A DNA stretch of 64,000 nucleotides from Antedon mediterranea (GCF_964355755.1 NC_092675.1:12911312-12975311), one strand, 5' to 3'; counted from the first letter of the stretch, positions 11,803-27,100 are shown. The notes: generated from the letters alone by a model not told the origin. Numbers and translations are program-made.

Positions 11803-14800
11803 GTTTTAGACCATTTTGTGATTTTTGAAAAAACTTGTTAACATAAAAACACCAAAGTGCTTAGAATAGCTTCAAATCACATTTGGAGACGTTTTAGACC
11901 ATTTTGTGATTTTCGAAAAAACTTTTTAACATAAAAACACCAAAGTGCTTAGAATAGCTTCAAATCACATTTGGAGACGTTTTAGACCATTTTGTGATTT
12001 TTGAAAAAACTTGTTAACATAAAAACACGAAAGTGCTTAGAATAGCTTCAAATCGCATTTGGAAACGTTTTAGACCATTTTGTGATTTTCGAAAAAGATT
12101 GTTAACATAAAAACACCAAAGTGCTTAGAATCACATTATAAACCGTTTTAGACCATTTTGAGCATTTCGATAACAATTTTCACACAAAAACATCAAAGAG
12201 CACAAAATAGCTTAATATCGTATTTAAAAATGTTTTAGACCATTTTGAGCATTTAGATAAAACTTTTTCACACAAAACACCAAAGTGCTTAGAATAGCTT
12301 CAAATCGCATTTGGAGACGGTTTAGACCATTTTGTGATTTTGAAAAAACTTGTTAACATAAAAACACCAAAGTGCTTAGAATAGCTTCAAATCGCATTTG
12401 GAGACGTTTTAGACCATTTTGTGATTTTCGAAAAAACTTGTTAACATAAAAACACCAAAGTGCTTAGAATAGCTTCAAATCGTATTTGGAGACGTTTTAG
12501 ACCATTTTGAGATTTTCGAAAAAACTTGGTTACACAAAAACATCAAAGTGCTTAAAATCACATTATAAACCGTTTTAGACCATTTTGAGCATTTCGATAA
12601 CACTTTTCACACAAAAACATCAAAGAGCACAAAATAGCTTAATATCGTATTTAAAAACGTTTTAGAACATTTTGAGCATTTCGACAAAACTTTTTCACAC
12701 AAAACACCAAAGTGCTTAGAATAGCTTCAAATCGCATTTGGAGACGTTTTAGACCATTTTGTGCATTTCGATGAAACTTGATTACACAAAAACATCAAAG
12801 TGCTTAAAATCACATTATAAACCATTTTAGACCATTTTGAGCATTTCGATAAAACTTTTCACACAAAAACATCAAAGAGCACAAAATAGCTTAATATCGT
12901 ATTTAAAAACGTTTTAGACCATTTTGAGCATTTAGACAAAACTTTTTCACACAAAACACCAAAGTGCTTAGAATAGCTTCAAATCGCATTTGGAGACGTT
13001 TTAGACCATTTTGAGCATTTCGATGGAACTTGGTTACACAAAAACATCAAAGTGCTTAAAATCACATTATAAATCGTTTTAGACCATTTTGAGCATTTCG
13101 ACAAAACTTTTTCACACAAAATACAAAAGTGCTTAGAATAGCTTCAAATCGCATTTGGAGACGTTTTAGACCATTTTGTGATTTTCGAAAAAACTTTTTA
13201 ACATAAAAACACCAAAGTGCTTAGAATAGCTTCAAATCACATTTGGAGACGTTTTAGACCATTTTGTGATTTTCGAAAAAACTTGTTAACATAAAAACAC
13301 GAAAGTGCTTAGAATAGCTTCAAATCGCATTTAGAAACGTTTTAGACCATTTTGTGATTTTCGAAAAAAATTGTTAACATAAAAACACCAAAGTGCTTAG
13401 AATCACATTATAAACCGTTTTAGACCATTTTGAGCATTTCGATAACAATTTTCACACAAAAACATCAAAGAGCACAAAATAGCTTAATATCGTATTTAAA
13501 AATGTTTTAGACCATTTTGAGCATTTAGATAAAACTTTTTCACACAAAACACCAAAGTGCTTAGAATAGTTTCAAATCGCATTTGGAGACGTTTTAGACC
13601 AATTTGTGATTTTTGAAAAAACTTGTTTACATAAAAACACCAAAGTGCTTAGAATAGCTTCAAATCACATTTGGAGACGTTTTAGACCATTTTGTGATTT
13701 TGAACAAACTTGTTAACATAAAAACACCAAAGTGCTTAGAATAGCTTCAAATCGCATTTGGAGACGTTTTAGACCATTTTGTGATTTTCGAAAAAACTTG
13801 TTAACATAAAAACACGAAAGTGCTTAGAATAGCTTCAAATCGCATTTGGAAACGTTTTAGACCATTTTGTGATTTTCGAAAAAGATTGTTAACATAAAAA
13901 CACCAAAGTGCTTAGAATCACAATATAAACCGTTTTAGACCATTTTGAGCATTTCGATAACAATTTTCACACAAAAACATCAAAGAGCACAAAATAGCTT
14001 AATATCGTATTTAAAAATGTTTTAGACCATTTTGAGCATTTAGATAAAACTTTTTCACACAAAACACCAAAGTGCTTAGAATAGCTTCAAATCGCATTTG
14101 GAGACGGTTTAGACCATTTTGTGATTTTGAAAAAACTTGTTAACATAAAAACACCAAAGTGCTTAGAATAGCTTCAAATCGCATTTGGAGACGTTTTAGA
14201 CCATGTTGTGATTTTCGAAAAAACTTGTTAACATAAAAACACCAAAGTGCTTAGAATAGCTTCAAATCGTATTTGGAGACGTTTTAGACCATTTTGAGAT
14301 TTTCGAAAAAACTTGGTTACACAAAAACATCAAAGTGCTTAAAATCACATTATAAACCGTTTTAGACCATTTTGAACATTTCGATAACACTTTTCACACA
14401 AAAACATCAAAGAGCACAAAATAGCTTAATATCGTATTTAAAAACGTTTTAGACCATTTTGAGCATTTCGACAAAACTTTTTCACACAAAACACCAAAGT
14501 GCTTAGAATAGCTTAAAATCGCATTTGGAGACGTTTTAGACCAATTTGTGCATTTCGATGAAACTTGATTACACAAAAACATCAACGTGCTTAAAATCAC
14601 ATTATAAACCGTTTTAGACCATTTTGAGCATTTCGATAACACTTTTCACACAAAAACATCAAAGAGCACAAAATAGCTTAATATCGTATTTAAAAACGTT
14701 TTAGACCATTTTGAGCATTTAGACAAAACTTTTTCACACAAAACACCAAAGTGCTTAGAATAGCTTCAAATCGCATTTGGAGACGTTTTAGACCATTTTG

Positions 14801-15048
14801 TGCATTTCGATGAAACTTGGTTACACAAAAACATCAAAGTGCTTCAAATGACATTATAAATCGTTTTAGACCATTTTGAGCATTTCGACAAAACTTTTTC
14901 ACACAAAATACCAAAGGGCTTAGAATAGCTTCAAATCGCATTTGGAGACGTTTTAGACCATTTTGTGATTTTCGAAAAAACTTTTTAACATAAAAACACC
15001 AAAGTGCTTAGAATAGCTTCAAATCACATTTGGAGACGTTTTAGACCA

Positions 15049-16280
15049 TAAGTGCTTAGAATCACATTATAAACCGTTTTAGACCATTTTGAGCATTTCG
15101 ATAACAATTTTAACACAAAAACATCAAAGAGCACAAAATAGCTTAATATCGTATTTAAAAATGTTTTAGACCATTTTGAGCATTTAGATAAAACTTTTTC
15201 ACACAAAACACCAAAGTGCTTAGAATAGCTTACATTCGCATTTGGAGACGTTTTAGACCAATTTGTGATTTTTGAAAAAACTTGTTAACATAAAAACACC
15301 AAAGTGCTTAGAATAGCTTCAAATCACATTTGGAGACGTTTTAGACCATTTTGTGATTTTGAACAAACTTGTTAACATAAAAACACCAAAGTGCTTAGAA
15401 TAGCTTCAAATCGCATTTGGAGACGTTTTAGACCATTTTGTGATTTTCGAAAAAACTTGTTAACATAAAAACACCAAAGTGCTTAGAATAGCTTCAAATC
15501 GTATTTGGAGACGTTTTAGACCATTTTGAGATTTTCGAAAAAACTTGGTTACACAAAAACATCAAAGTGCTTAAAATCACATTATAAACCGTTTTAGACC
15601 ATTTTGAGCATTTCGATAACACTTTTCACACAAAAACATCAAAGAGCACAAAATAGCTTAATATCGTATTTAAAAACGTTTTAGACCATTTTGAGCATTT
15701 CGACAAAACTTTTTCACACAAAACACCAAAGTGCTTAGAATAGCTTCAAATCGCATTTGGAGACGTTTTAGACCAATTTGTGCATTCCGATGAAACTTGA
15801 TTACACAAAAACATCAAAGTGCTTAAAATCACATTATAAACCGTTTTAGACCATTTTGAGCATTTCAATAACACTTTTCACACAAAAACATCAAAGAGCA
15901 CAAAATAGCTTAATATCGTATTTAAAAACGTTTTAGACCATTTTGAGCATTTAGACAAAACTTTTTCACACAAAACACCAAAGTGCTTAGAATAGCTTCA
16001 AATCGCATTTGGAGACGTTTTAGACCATTTTGTGCATTTCGATGAAACTTGGTTACACAAAAACATCAAAGTGCTTAAAATCACATTATAAATCGTTTTA
16101 GACCATTTTGAGCATTTCGACAAAACTTTTTCACACAAAATACCAAAGTGCTTAGAATAGCTTCAAATCGCATTTGGAGACGTTTTAGACCATTTTGTGA
16201 TTTTCGAAAAAACTTTTTAACATAAAAACACCAAAGTGCTTAGAATAGCTTCAAATCACATTTGGAGACGTTTTAGACCA
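15049..16280 (+). repeat. 1,232-bp higher-order unit with fused-monomer junction, copy 1
   Basis: The unit is bounded by the diagnostic junction GACCATAAGTGCTT (15049 and 16281), where an A monomer is cut after GTTTTAGACCAT and joined to AAGTGCTTAGAATCAC of the next-but-one position. Compared with the intact version at about 13240-13400, roughly 128 bp are missing. The unit equals 14 x 88 bp in length although it contains 78- and 87-bp monomers. Copy 1 carries CTTACATTCGC near 15228, also seen at about 10422. Confidence 0.82.
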
Positions 16281-18784
16281 TAAGTGCTTAGAATCACATT
16301 ATAAACCGTTTTAGACCATTTTGAGCATTTCGATAACAATTTTAACACAAAAACATCAAAGAGCACAAAATAGCTTAATATCGTATTTAAAAATGTTTTA
16401 GACCATTTTGAGCATTTAGATAAAACTTTTTCACACAAAACACCAAAGTGCTTAGAATAGCTTCAAATCGCATTTGGAGACGTTTTAGACCAATTTGTGA
16501 TTTTTGAAAAAACTTGTTAACATAAAAACACCAAAGTGCTTAGAATAGCTTCAAATCACATTTGGAGACGTTTTAGACCATTTTGTGATTTTGAAAAAAC
16601 TTGTTAACATAAAAACACCAAAGTGCTTAGAATAGCTTCAAATCGCATTTGGAGACGTTTTAGACCATTTTGTGATTTTCGAAAAAACTTGTTAACATAA
16701 AAACACCAAAGTGCTTAGAATAGCTTCAAATCGTATTTGGAGACGTTTTAGACCATTTTGAGATTTTCGAAAAAACTTGGTTACACAAAAACATCAAAGT
16801 GCTTAAAATCACATTATAAACCGTTTTAGACCATTTTGAGCATTTCGATAACACTTTTCACACAAAAACTTCAAAGAGCACAAAATAGCTTAATATCGTA
16901 TTTAAAAACGTTTTAGACCATTTTGAGCATTTCGACAAAACTTTTTCACACAAAACACCAAAGTGCTTAGAATAGCTTCAAATCGCATTTGGAGACGTTT
17001 TAGACCAATTTGTGCATTTCGATGAAACTTGATTACACAAAAACATCAAAGTGCTTAAAATCACATTATAAACCGTTTTAGACCATTTTGAGCATTTCGA
17101 TAAAACTTTTCACACAAAAACATCAAAGAGCACAAAATAGCTTAATATCGTATTTAAAAACGTTTTAGACCATTTTGAGCATTTAGACAAAACTTTTTCA
17201 CACAAAACACCAAAGTGCTTAGAATAGCTTCAAATCGCATTTGGAGACGTTTTAGACCATTTTGTGCATTTCGATGGAACTTGGTTACACAAAAACATCA
17301 AAGTGCTTAAAATCACATTATAAATCGTTTTAGACCATTTTGAGCATTTCGACAAAACTTTTTCACACAAAATACAAAAGTGCTTAGAATAGCTTCAAAT
17401 CGCATTTGGAGACGTTTTAGACCATTTTGTGATTTTCGAAAAAACTTTTTAACATAAAAACACCAAAGTGCTTAGAATAGCTTCAAATCACATTTGGAGA
17501 CGTTTTAGACCAATTTGTGATTTTCGAAAAAACTTGTTAACATAAAAACACGAAAGTGCTTAGAATAGCTTCAAATCGCATTTAGAAACGTTTTAGACCA
17601 TTTTGTGATTTTCGAAAAAAATTGTTAACATAAAAACACCAAAGTGCTTAGAATCACATTATAAACCGTTTTAGACCATTTTGAGCATTTCGATAACAAT
17701 TTTCACACAAAAACATCAAAGAGCACAAAATAGCTAAATATCGTATTTAAAAATGTTTTAGACCATTTTGAGCATTTAGATAAAACTTTTTCACACAAAA
17801 CACCAAAGTGCTTAGAATAGCTTCAAATCGCATTTGGAGACGTTTTAGACCAATTTGTGATTTTTGAAAAAACTTGTTAACATAAAAACACCAAAGTGCT
17901 TAGAATAGCTTCAAATCACATTTGGAGACGTTTTAGACCATTTTGTGATTTTGAACAAACTTGTTAACATAAAAACACCAAAGTGCTTAGAATAGCTTCA
18001 AATCGTATTTGGAGACGTTTTAGACCATTTTGAGATTTTCGAAAAAACTTGGTTACACAAAAACATCAAAGTGCTTAAAATCACATTATAAACCGTTTTA
18101 GACCATTTTGAGCATTTCGATAACACTTTTCACACAAAAACATCAAAGAGCACAAAATAGCTTAATATCGTATTTAAAAACGTTTTAGACCATTTTGAGC
18201 ATTTCGACAAAACTTTTTCACACAAAACACCAAAGTGCTTAGAATAGCTTCAAATCGCATTTGGAGACGTTTTAGACCAATTTGTGCATTTCGATGAAAC
18301 TTGATTACACAAAAACATCAAAGTGCTTAAAATCACATTATAAACCGTTTTAGACCATTTTGAGCATTTCGATAACACTTTTCACACAAAAACATCAAAG
18401 AGCACAAAATAGCTTAATATCGTATTTAAAAACGTTTTAGACCATTTTGAGCATTTAGACAAAACTTTTTCACACAAAACACCAAAGTGCTTAGAATAGC
18501 TTCAAATCGCATTTGGAGACGTTTTAGACCATTTTGTGCATTTCGATGAAACTTGGTTACACAAAAACATCAAAGTGCTTAAAATCACATTATAAATCGT
18601 TTTAGACCATTTTGAGCATTTTGACAAAACTTTTTCACACAAAATACCAAAGTGCTTAGAATAGCTTCAAATCGCATTTGGAGACGTTTTAGACCATTTT
18701 GTGATTTTCGAAAAAACTTTTTAACATAAAAACACCAAAGTGCTTAGAATAGCTTCAAATCACATTTGGAGACGTTTTAGACCA

Positions 18785-20016
18785 TAAGTGCTTAGAATCA
18801 CATTATAAACCGTTTTAGACCATTTTGAGTATTTCGATAACAATTTTAACACAAAAACATCAAAGAGCACAAAATAGCTTAATATCGTATTTAAAAATGT
18901 TTTAGACCATTTTGAGCATTTAGATAAAACTTTTTCACACAAAACACCAAAGTGCTTAGAATAGCTTCAAATCGCATTTGGAGACGTTTTAGACCAATTT
19001 GTGATTTTTGAAAAAACTTGTTAACATAAAAACACCAAAGTGCTTAGAATAGCTTCAAATCACATTTGGAGACGTTTTAGACCATTTTGTGATTTTGAAC
19101 AAACTTGTTAACATAAAAACACGAAAGTGCTTAGAATAGCTTCAAATCGCATTTGGAGACGTTTTAGACCATTTTGTGATTTTCGAAAAAACTTGTTAAC
19201 ATAAAAACACCAAAGTGCTTAGAATAGCTTCAAATCGTATTTGGAGACGTTTTAGACCATTTTGAGATTTTCGAAAAAACTTGGTTACACAAAAACATCA
19301 AAGTGCTTAAAATCACATTATAAACCGTTTTAGACCATTTTGAGCATTTCGATAACACTTTTCACACAAAAACATCAAAGAGCACAAAATAGCTTAATAT
19401 CGTATTTAAAAACGTTTTAGACCATTTTGAGCATTTCGACAAAACTTTTTCACACAAAACACCAAAGTGCTTAGAATAGCTTCAAATCGCATTTGGAGAC
19501 GTTTTAGACCAATTTGTGCATTTCGATGAAACTTGATTACACAAAAACATCAAAGTGCTTAAAATCACATTATAAACCGTTTTAGACCATTTTGAGCATT
19601 TCGATAACACTTTTCACACAAAAACATCAAAGAGCACAAAATAGCTTAATATCGTATTTAAAAACGTTTTAGACCATTTTGAGCATTTAGACAAAACTTT
19701 TTCACACAAAACACCAAAGTGCTTAGAATAGCTTCAAATCGCATTTGGAGACGTTTTAGACCATTTTGTGCATTTCGATGAAACTTGGTTACACAAAAAC
19801 ATCAAAGTGCTTAAAATCACATTATAAATCGTTTTAGACCATTTTGAGCATTTCGACAAAACTTTTTCACACAAAATACCAAAGTGCTTAGAATAGCTTC
19901 AAATCGCATTTCGAGACGTTTTAGACCATTTTGTGATTTTCGAAAAAACTTTTTAACATAAAAACACCAAAGTGCTTAGAATAGCTTCAAATCACATTTG
20001 GAGACGTTTTAGACCA
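18785..20016 (+). repeat. 1,232-bp higher-order unit with fused-monomer junction, copy 2
   Basis: The same fused junction occurs at 18785 and 20017, again exactly 1,232 bp apart. Between copies 1 and 2 the spacing is 2,504 bp (16281 to 18785), which contains one unit with the junction and one with the intact monomers at about 17490-17660. The junction is also found at 33171, 38697 and 45840, so the fused monomer has spread with the amplified blocks. Confidence 0.82.
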
Positions 20017-20699
20017 TAAGTGCTTAGAATCACATTATAAACCGTTTTAGACCATTTTGAGCATTTCGATAACAATTTTCACACAAAAACATCAAAGAGC
20101 ACAAAATAGCTTAATATCGTATTTAAAAATGTTTTAGACCATTTTGAGCATTTAGATAAAACTTTTTCACACAAAACACCAAAGTGCTTAGAATAGCTTC
20201 AAATCGCATTTGGAGACGTTTTAGACCATTTTGTGATTTTTGAAAAAACTTGTTAACATAAAAACACCAAAGTGCTTAGAATAGCTTCAAATCACATTTG
20301 GAGACGTTTTAGACCATTTTGTGATTTTCGAAAAAACTTGTTAACATAAAAACACGAAAGTGCTTAGAATAGCTTCAAATCGCATTTGGAAACGTTTTAG
20401 ACCATTTAGTGATTTTCGAAAAAACTTGTTAACATAAAAACACGAAAGTGCTTAGAATAGCTTCAAATCGCATTTGGAAACGTTTTAGACCATTTTGTGA
20501 TTTTCGAAAAAAATTGTTAACATAAAAACACCAAAGTGTTTAGAATAGCTTCAAATCGCATTTGGAGACGTTTTAGACCAATTTGTGATTTTCGAAAAAA
20601 CTTATCAACATAAAAACACCAAAGGGTTTAGAATAGCTTCAAATCGCATTTGGAGACGTTTTAGACCATTTTGTGATTTTCGAAAAAACTTGTTAACAT

Positions 20700-23600
20700 A
20701 AAAACATGAAAGTGCTTAGAATAGCTTCAAATCGTATTTGGAGACGTTTTAGACCATTTTGTGATTTTCGAAAAAACTTGTTAACATAAAAACACCAAAG
20801 TGCTTAGAATAGCTTCAAATCGCATTTGGAGACGTTTTAGACCATTTTGTGCATTTCGATGAAACTTGGTTACACAAAAACATCAAAGTGCTTAAAATCA
20901 CATTATAAACCATTTTAGACCATTTTGAGCATTTCGATAACACTTTTCACACAAAAACATCAAAGAGCACAAAATAGCTTAATATCGTATTTAAAAACGT
21001 TTTAGACCATTTTGAGCATTTCGACAAAACTTTTTCACACAAAACACCAAAGTGCTTAGAATAGCTTCAAATCGCATTTGGAGACGTTTTAGACCATTTT
21101 GTGATTTTCGAAAAAACTTGTTAACATAAAAACATCAAAGTGTACAGAATAACTTCAAATCGCATTTGGAGACCTTTTTAGGCCAATTTGTGATTTTCAA
21201 AAAAACTTGTTAACATAAAAACACCAAAGTGCTTAGAATAGCTTCAAATCGTATTTGGAGACATTTTAGACCAATTTGTGATTTTCGAAAAAAACTTGTC
21301 AACATAAAAACACCAAAGTGTTTAGAATAGCTTCAAATCGCATTTGGAGACGTTTTAGACCAATTTGTGATTTTCGAAAAAACTTATCAACATAAAAACA
21401 CCAAAGGGTTTAGAATAGCTTCAAATCGCATTTTGAGACGTTTTAGACCATTTTGTGATTTTCGAAAAAACTTGTTAACATAAAAACACGAAAATGCTTA
21501 GAATAGCTTCAAATCGCATTTGGAAACGTTTTATTCCATTTTGTGATTTTCGAAAAAAATTGTTAACATAAAAACACCAAAGTGCTTAGAATCACATTAT
21601 AAACCGTTTTAGACCATTTTGAGCATTTCGATAACAATTTTCACACAAAAATATCAAAGAGCACAAAGTAGCTTAATATCGTATTTAAAAATGTTTTAGA
21701 CCATTTTGAGCATTTAGATAAAACTTTTTCACACAAAACACCAAAGTGCTTAGAATAGCTTCAAATCGGATTTGGAGACGTTTTAGACCATTTTGTGATT
21801 TTTGAAAAAACTTGTTAACATAAAAACACCAAAGTGCTTAGAATAGCTTCAAATCACATTTGGAGACGTTTTAGACCATTTTGTGATTTTCGAAAAAAAC
21901 TTGTCAACATAAAAACACCAAAGTGTTTAGAATAGCTTCAAATCGCATTTGGAAACGTTTTAGACCATTTAGTGATTTTCGAAAAAACTTGTTAACATAA
22001 AAACACGAAAGTGCTTAGAATAGCTTCAAATCGCATTTGGAAACGTTTTAGACCATTTTGTGATTTTCGAAAAAAATTGTTAACATAAAAACATGAAAGT
22101 GCTTAGAATAGCTTCAAATCGTATTTGGAGACGTTTTAGACCATTTTGTGATTTTCGAAAAAACTTGTTAAACATAAAAACACCAAAGTGCTTAGAATAG
22201 CTTCAAATCGCATTTGGAGACGTTTTAGACCATTTTTTGCATTTCGATGAAACTTGGTTACACAAAAACATCAAAGTGCTTAAAATCACATTATAAACCA
22301 TTTTAGACCATTTTGAGTATTTCGATAACACTTTTCACACAAAAACATCAAAGAGCACAAAATAGCTTAATATCGTATTTAAAAACGTTTTAGACCATTT
22401 TGAGCATTTCGACAAAACTTTTTCACACAAAACACAAAAGTGCTTAGAATAGCTTCAAATCGCATTTGGAGACGTTTTAGACCATTTTGTGATTTTCGAA
22501 AAAACTTGTTAACATAAAAACATCAAAGTGTACAGAATAACTTCAAATCGCATTTGGAGACCGTTTTAGGCCAATTTGTGATTTTCGAAAAAACTTGTTA
22601 ACCTAAAAATACCAAAGTGTTTAGAATAGCTTCAAATCGCATTTGGAGACGTTTTAGACCATTTTGTAATTTTCGAAAAAAATTGTTAACATAAAAACAC
22701 CAAAGTGCTTCAAATCGCATTTGGAGACATTTTAGACCAATTTGTGATTTTTGAAAAAACTTGTTAACATAAAAACACCAAAGTGCTTACAATAGCTTCA
22801 AATCGTATTTGGAGACGTTTTAGACCATTTTGTGATTTTCGAAAAAACTTGTTAACATAAAAACACGAAAGTACTTAGAATAGCTTCAAATCGCATTTGG
22901 AGACGTTTTAGACCATTTTATGCATTTCGATGAAACTTGGTTACACAAAAACATCAAAGTGCTTAAAATCACATTATAAACCATTTTAGACCATTTTGAG
23001 TATTTCGATAACACTTTTCACACAAAAACATCAAAGAGCACAAAATAGCTTAATATCGTATTTAAAAACGTTTTAGACCATTTTGAGCATTTCGACAAAA
23101 CTTTTTCACACAAAACACCAAAGTGCTTAGAATAGCTTCAAATCGCATTTGGAGACGTTTTAGACCATTTTGTGATTTTCGAAAAAACTTGTTAACATAA
23201 AAACATCAAAGTGTACAGAATAACTTCAAATCGCATTTGGAGACCGTTTTAGGCCAATTTGTGATTTTCGAAAAAACTTGTTAACCTAAAAATACCAAAG
23301 TGTTTAGAATAGCTTCAAATCGCATTTGGAGACGTTTTAGACCATTTTGTGATTTTCGAAAAAACTTGTTAACATAAAAACACCAAAGTGCTTCAAATCG
23401 CATTTGGAGACATTTTAGACCAATTTGTGATTTTTGAAAAAACTTGTTAACATAAAAACACCAAAGTGCTTACAATAGCTTCAAATCGTATTTGGAGACG
23501 TTTTAGACCATTTTGTGATTTTCGAAAAAACTTGTTAACATAAAAACACGAAAGTACTTAGAATAGCTTCAAATCGCATTTGGAGACGTTTTAGACCATT

Positions 23601-24100
23601 TTATGCATTTCGATGAAACTTGGTTACACAAAAACATCAAAGTGCTTAAAATCACATTATAATCCGTTTTAGACCATTTTGAGCATTTCGATAACACTTT
23701 TCACACAAAAACATCAAAGAGCACAAAATAGCTTAATATCGTATTTAAAAACGTTTTAGACCATTTTGAGCATTTCGACAAAACTTTTTCACACAAAACA
23801 CCAAAGTGCTTAGAATAGCTTCAAATCGCATTGTGAGACGTTTTAGACCATTTTGTGATTTTCGAAAAAAATTGTTAACATAAAAACATCAAAGTGTACA
23901 GAATAGCTTCAAATCGCATTTGGAGACCGTTTTAGGGCAATTTGTGATTTTCGAAAAAACTTGTTAACCTAAAAATACCAAAGTGTTTAGAATAGCTTCA
24001 AATCGCATTTGGAGACGTTTTAGACCATTTTGTGATTTTCGAAAAAACTTGTTAACATCAAAACACCAAAGTGCTTAGAATAGCTTCAAATCGCATTTGG
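20700..24100 (+). repeat. Divergent satellite subfamily (GACCGTTTTAGGCC monomers), first block
   Basis: This region is rich in variants rare elsewhere: GAGACCGTTTTAGGCCAATT, TTAACCTAAAAATACC, AAAGTGTACAGAATAAC, AAAGTACTTAG and CATTTTATGCATTTCG. Monomers with GTGCTTCAAATCGC have lost ten bases (AGAATAGCTT) between two GCTT repeats. The same combination returns near 46.6-48.3, 58.0-59.0 and 60.7-62.6 kb. It still shares the 87/88-bp framework, so it is a subfamily of the same satellite, perhaps an older or separately homogenised one. Confidence 0.82.
22528..24070 (+). repeat. 683-bp unit in tandem, two full copies and a partial third
   Basis: GTGTACAGAATA occurs at 22528, 23211 and 23894, so the period is 683 bp twice in a row. 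The first two copies run 22528-23210 and 23211-23893 and differ by scattered single bases (for example GTAATTTTCG against GTGATTTTCG). The third follows the pattern to about 24070 and then diverges. A related marker at 21140 is 1,388 bp upstream of the first. Confidence 0.85.
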
Positions 24101-27100
24101 AGACATTTTAGACCAATTTGTGATTTTCGAAAAAACTTGTCAACATAAAAACACCAAAGTGTTTAGAATAGCTTCAAATCGCATTTGGAGACGTTTTAGA
24201 CCAATTTGTGATTTACGAAAAAACTTATCAACATAAAAACACCAAAGGGTTTAGAATAGCTTCAAATCGCATTTTGAGACGTTTTAGACCATTTTGTGAT
24301 TTTCGAAAAAACTTGTTAACATAAAAACACGAAAGTGCTTAGAATAGCTTCAAATCGCATTTGGAAACGTTTTAGACCATTTTGTGATTTTCGAAAAAGA
24401 TTGTTAACATAAAAACACCAATGTGCTTAGAATCACATTATAAACCGTTTTAGACCATTTTGAGCATTTCGATAACAATTTTCACACAAAAACATCAAAG
24501 AGCACAAAATAGCTTAATATCGTATTTAAAAATGTTTTAGACCATTTTGAGCATTTAGATTAAACTTTTTCACACAAAACACCAAAGTGCTTAGAATAGC
24601 TTCAAATCGAATTTGGAGACGGTTTAGACCATTTTGTGATTTTGAAAAAACTTGTTAACATAAAAACACCAAAGTGCTTAGAATAGCTTCAAATTGCATT
24701 TGGAGACGTTTTAGACCATTTTGTGATTTTCGAAAAAACTTGTTAACATAAAAACACCAAAGTGCTTAGAATAGCTTAAAATCGTATTTGGAGACGTTTT
24801 AGACCATTTTGAGATTTTCGAAAAAACTTGGTTACACAAAAACATCAAAGTGCTTAAAATCACATTATAAACCGTTTTAGACCATTTTGAGCATTTCGAT
24901 AACACTTTTCACACAAAAACATCAAAGAGCACAAAATAGCTTAATATCGTATTTAAAAACGTTTTAGACCATTTTGAGCATTTCGACAAAACTTTTTCAC
25001 ACAAAACACCAAAGTGCTTAGAATAGCTTCAAATCGCATTTGGAGACGTTTTAGACCAATTTGTGCATTTCGATGAAACTTGATTACACAAAAACATCAA
25101 AGTGCTTAAAATCACATTATAAACCGTTTTAGACCATTTTGAGCATTTCGATAACACTTTTCACACAAAAACATCAAAGAGCACAAAATAGCTTAATATC
25201 GTATTTAAAAACGTTTTAGACCATTTTGAGCATTTAGAAAAAACTTTTTCACACAAAACACCCAAGTGCTTAGAATAGCTTCAAATCGCATTTGAAGACG
25301 TTTTAGACCATTTTGTGATTTTTGAAAAAACTTGTTAACATAAAAACACCAAAGTGCTTAGAATAGCTTCAAATCACATTTGGAGACGTTTTAGACCATT
25401 TTGTGATTTTCGAAAAAACTTGTTAACATAAAAACACGAAAGTGCTTAGAATAGCTTCAAATCGCATTTGGAAACGTTTTAGACCATTTTGTGATTTTCG
25501 AAAAAACTTGTTAACATAAAAACACGAAAGTGCTTAGAATCACATTATAAACCGTTTTAGACCATTTTGAGCATTTCGATAACAATTTTCACACAAAAAC
25601 ATCAAAGAGCACAAAATAGCTTAATATCGTATTTAAAAATGTTTTAGACCATTTTGAGCATTTAGATAAAACTTTTTCACACAAAACACCAAAGTGCTTA
25701 GAATAGCTTCAAATCGCATTTGGAGACGTTTTAGACCATTTTGTGATTTTTGAAAAAACTTGTTAACATAAAAACACCAAAGTGCTTAGAATAGCTTCAA
25801 ATCACATTTGGAGATGTTTTAGACCATTTTGTGATTTTTGTAAAAACTTGTTAACATAAAAACACGAAAGTGCTTAGAATAGCTTCAAATCACATTTGGA
25901 GACGTTTTAGACCATTTTGTGATTTTTGAAAAAACTTGTTAACATAAAAACACGAAAGTGCTTAGAATAGCTTCAAATCGCATTTGGAAACGTTTTAGAC
26001 CATTTTGTGATTTTCGAAAAAGATTGTTAACATAAAAACACCAATGTGCTTAGAATCACATTATAAACCGTTTTAGACCATTTTGAGCATTTCGATAACA
26101 ATTTTCACACAAAAACATCAAAGAGCACAAAATAACTTAATATCGTATTTATAAACGTTTTAGACCATTTTGAGCATTTCGACAAAACTTTTTCACACAA
26201 AACACCAAAGTGCTTAGAATAGCTTCAAATCGCATTTGGAGACGTTTTAGACCAATTTGTGCATTTCGATGAAACTTGATTACACAAAAACATCAACGTG
26301 CTTAAAATCACATTATAAACCGTTTTAGACCATTTTGAGCATTTCGATAACACTTTTCACACAAAAACATCAAAGAGCACAAAATAGCTTAATATCGTAT
26401 TTAAAAACGTTTTAGACCAGTTTGAGCATTTAGACAAAACTTTTTCACACAAAACACCAAAGTGCTTAGAATAGCTTCAAATCGCATTTGGAGACGTTTT
26501 AGACCATTTTGCGCATTTCGATGAAACTTGGTTACACAAAAACATCAAAGTGCTTAAAATCACATTATAAATCGTTTTAGACCATTTTGAGCATTTCGAC
26601 AAAACTTTTTCACACAAAAACACGAAAGTGCTTAGAATAGCTTCAAATCGCATTTGGAAACGTTTTAGACCATTTTGTGATTTTCGAAAAAACTTGTTAA
26701 CATAAAAACACGAAAGTGCTTAGAATAGCTTCAAATCGCATTTGGAAACGTTTTAGACCATTTTGTGATTTTCGAAAAAAATTGTTAACATAAAAACACC
26801 AAAGTGTTTAGAATAGCTTCAAATCGCATTTGGAGACGTTTTAGACCAATTTGTGATTTTCGAAAAAACTTATCAACATAAAAACACCAAAGGGTTTAGA
26901 ATAGCTTCAAATCGCATTTGGAGACGTTTTAGACCATTTTGTGATTTTGAAAAAACTTGTTAACATAAAAACACCAAAGTGCTTAGAATAGCTTCAAATC
27001 GCATTTGGAGACGTTTTAGACCATTTTGTGATTTTCGAAAAAACTTTTTAACATAAAAACACCAAAGTGCTTAGAATAGCTTCAAATCGTATTTGGAGAC

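Noticed and set aside
14394-14642. Minus-strand frames of about 60-82 codons with repeated LSKCSKWSKT-like peptides (also at 15024, 16256, 18760, 24711 and 41682).
   Set aside because: They lie wholly in satellite monomers. Monomers of 87 and 78 bp are multiples of three and lack stops in one minus-strand frame, so frames stay open across C-D-B runs and close at 88-bp monomers. There is no independent start, promoter or codon signal.
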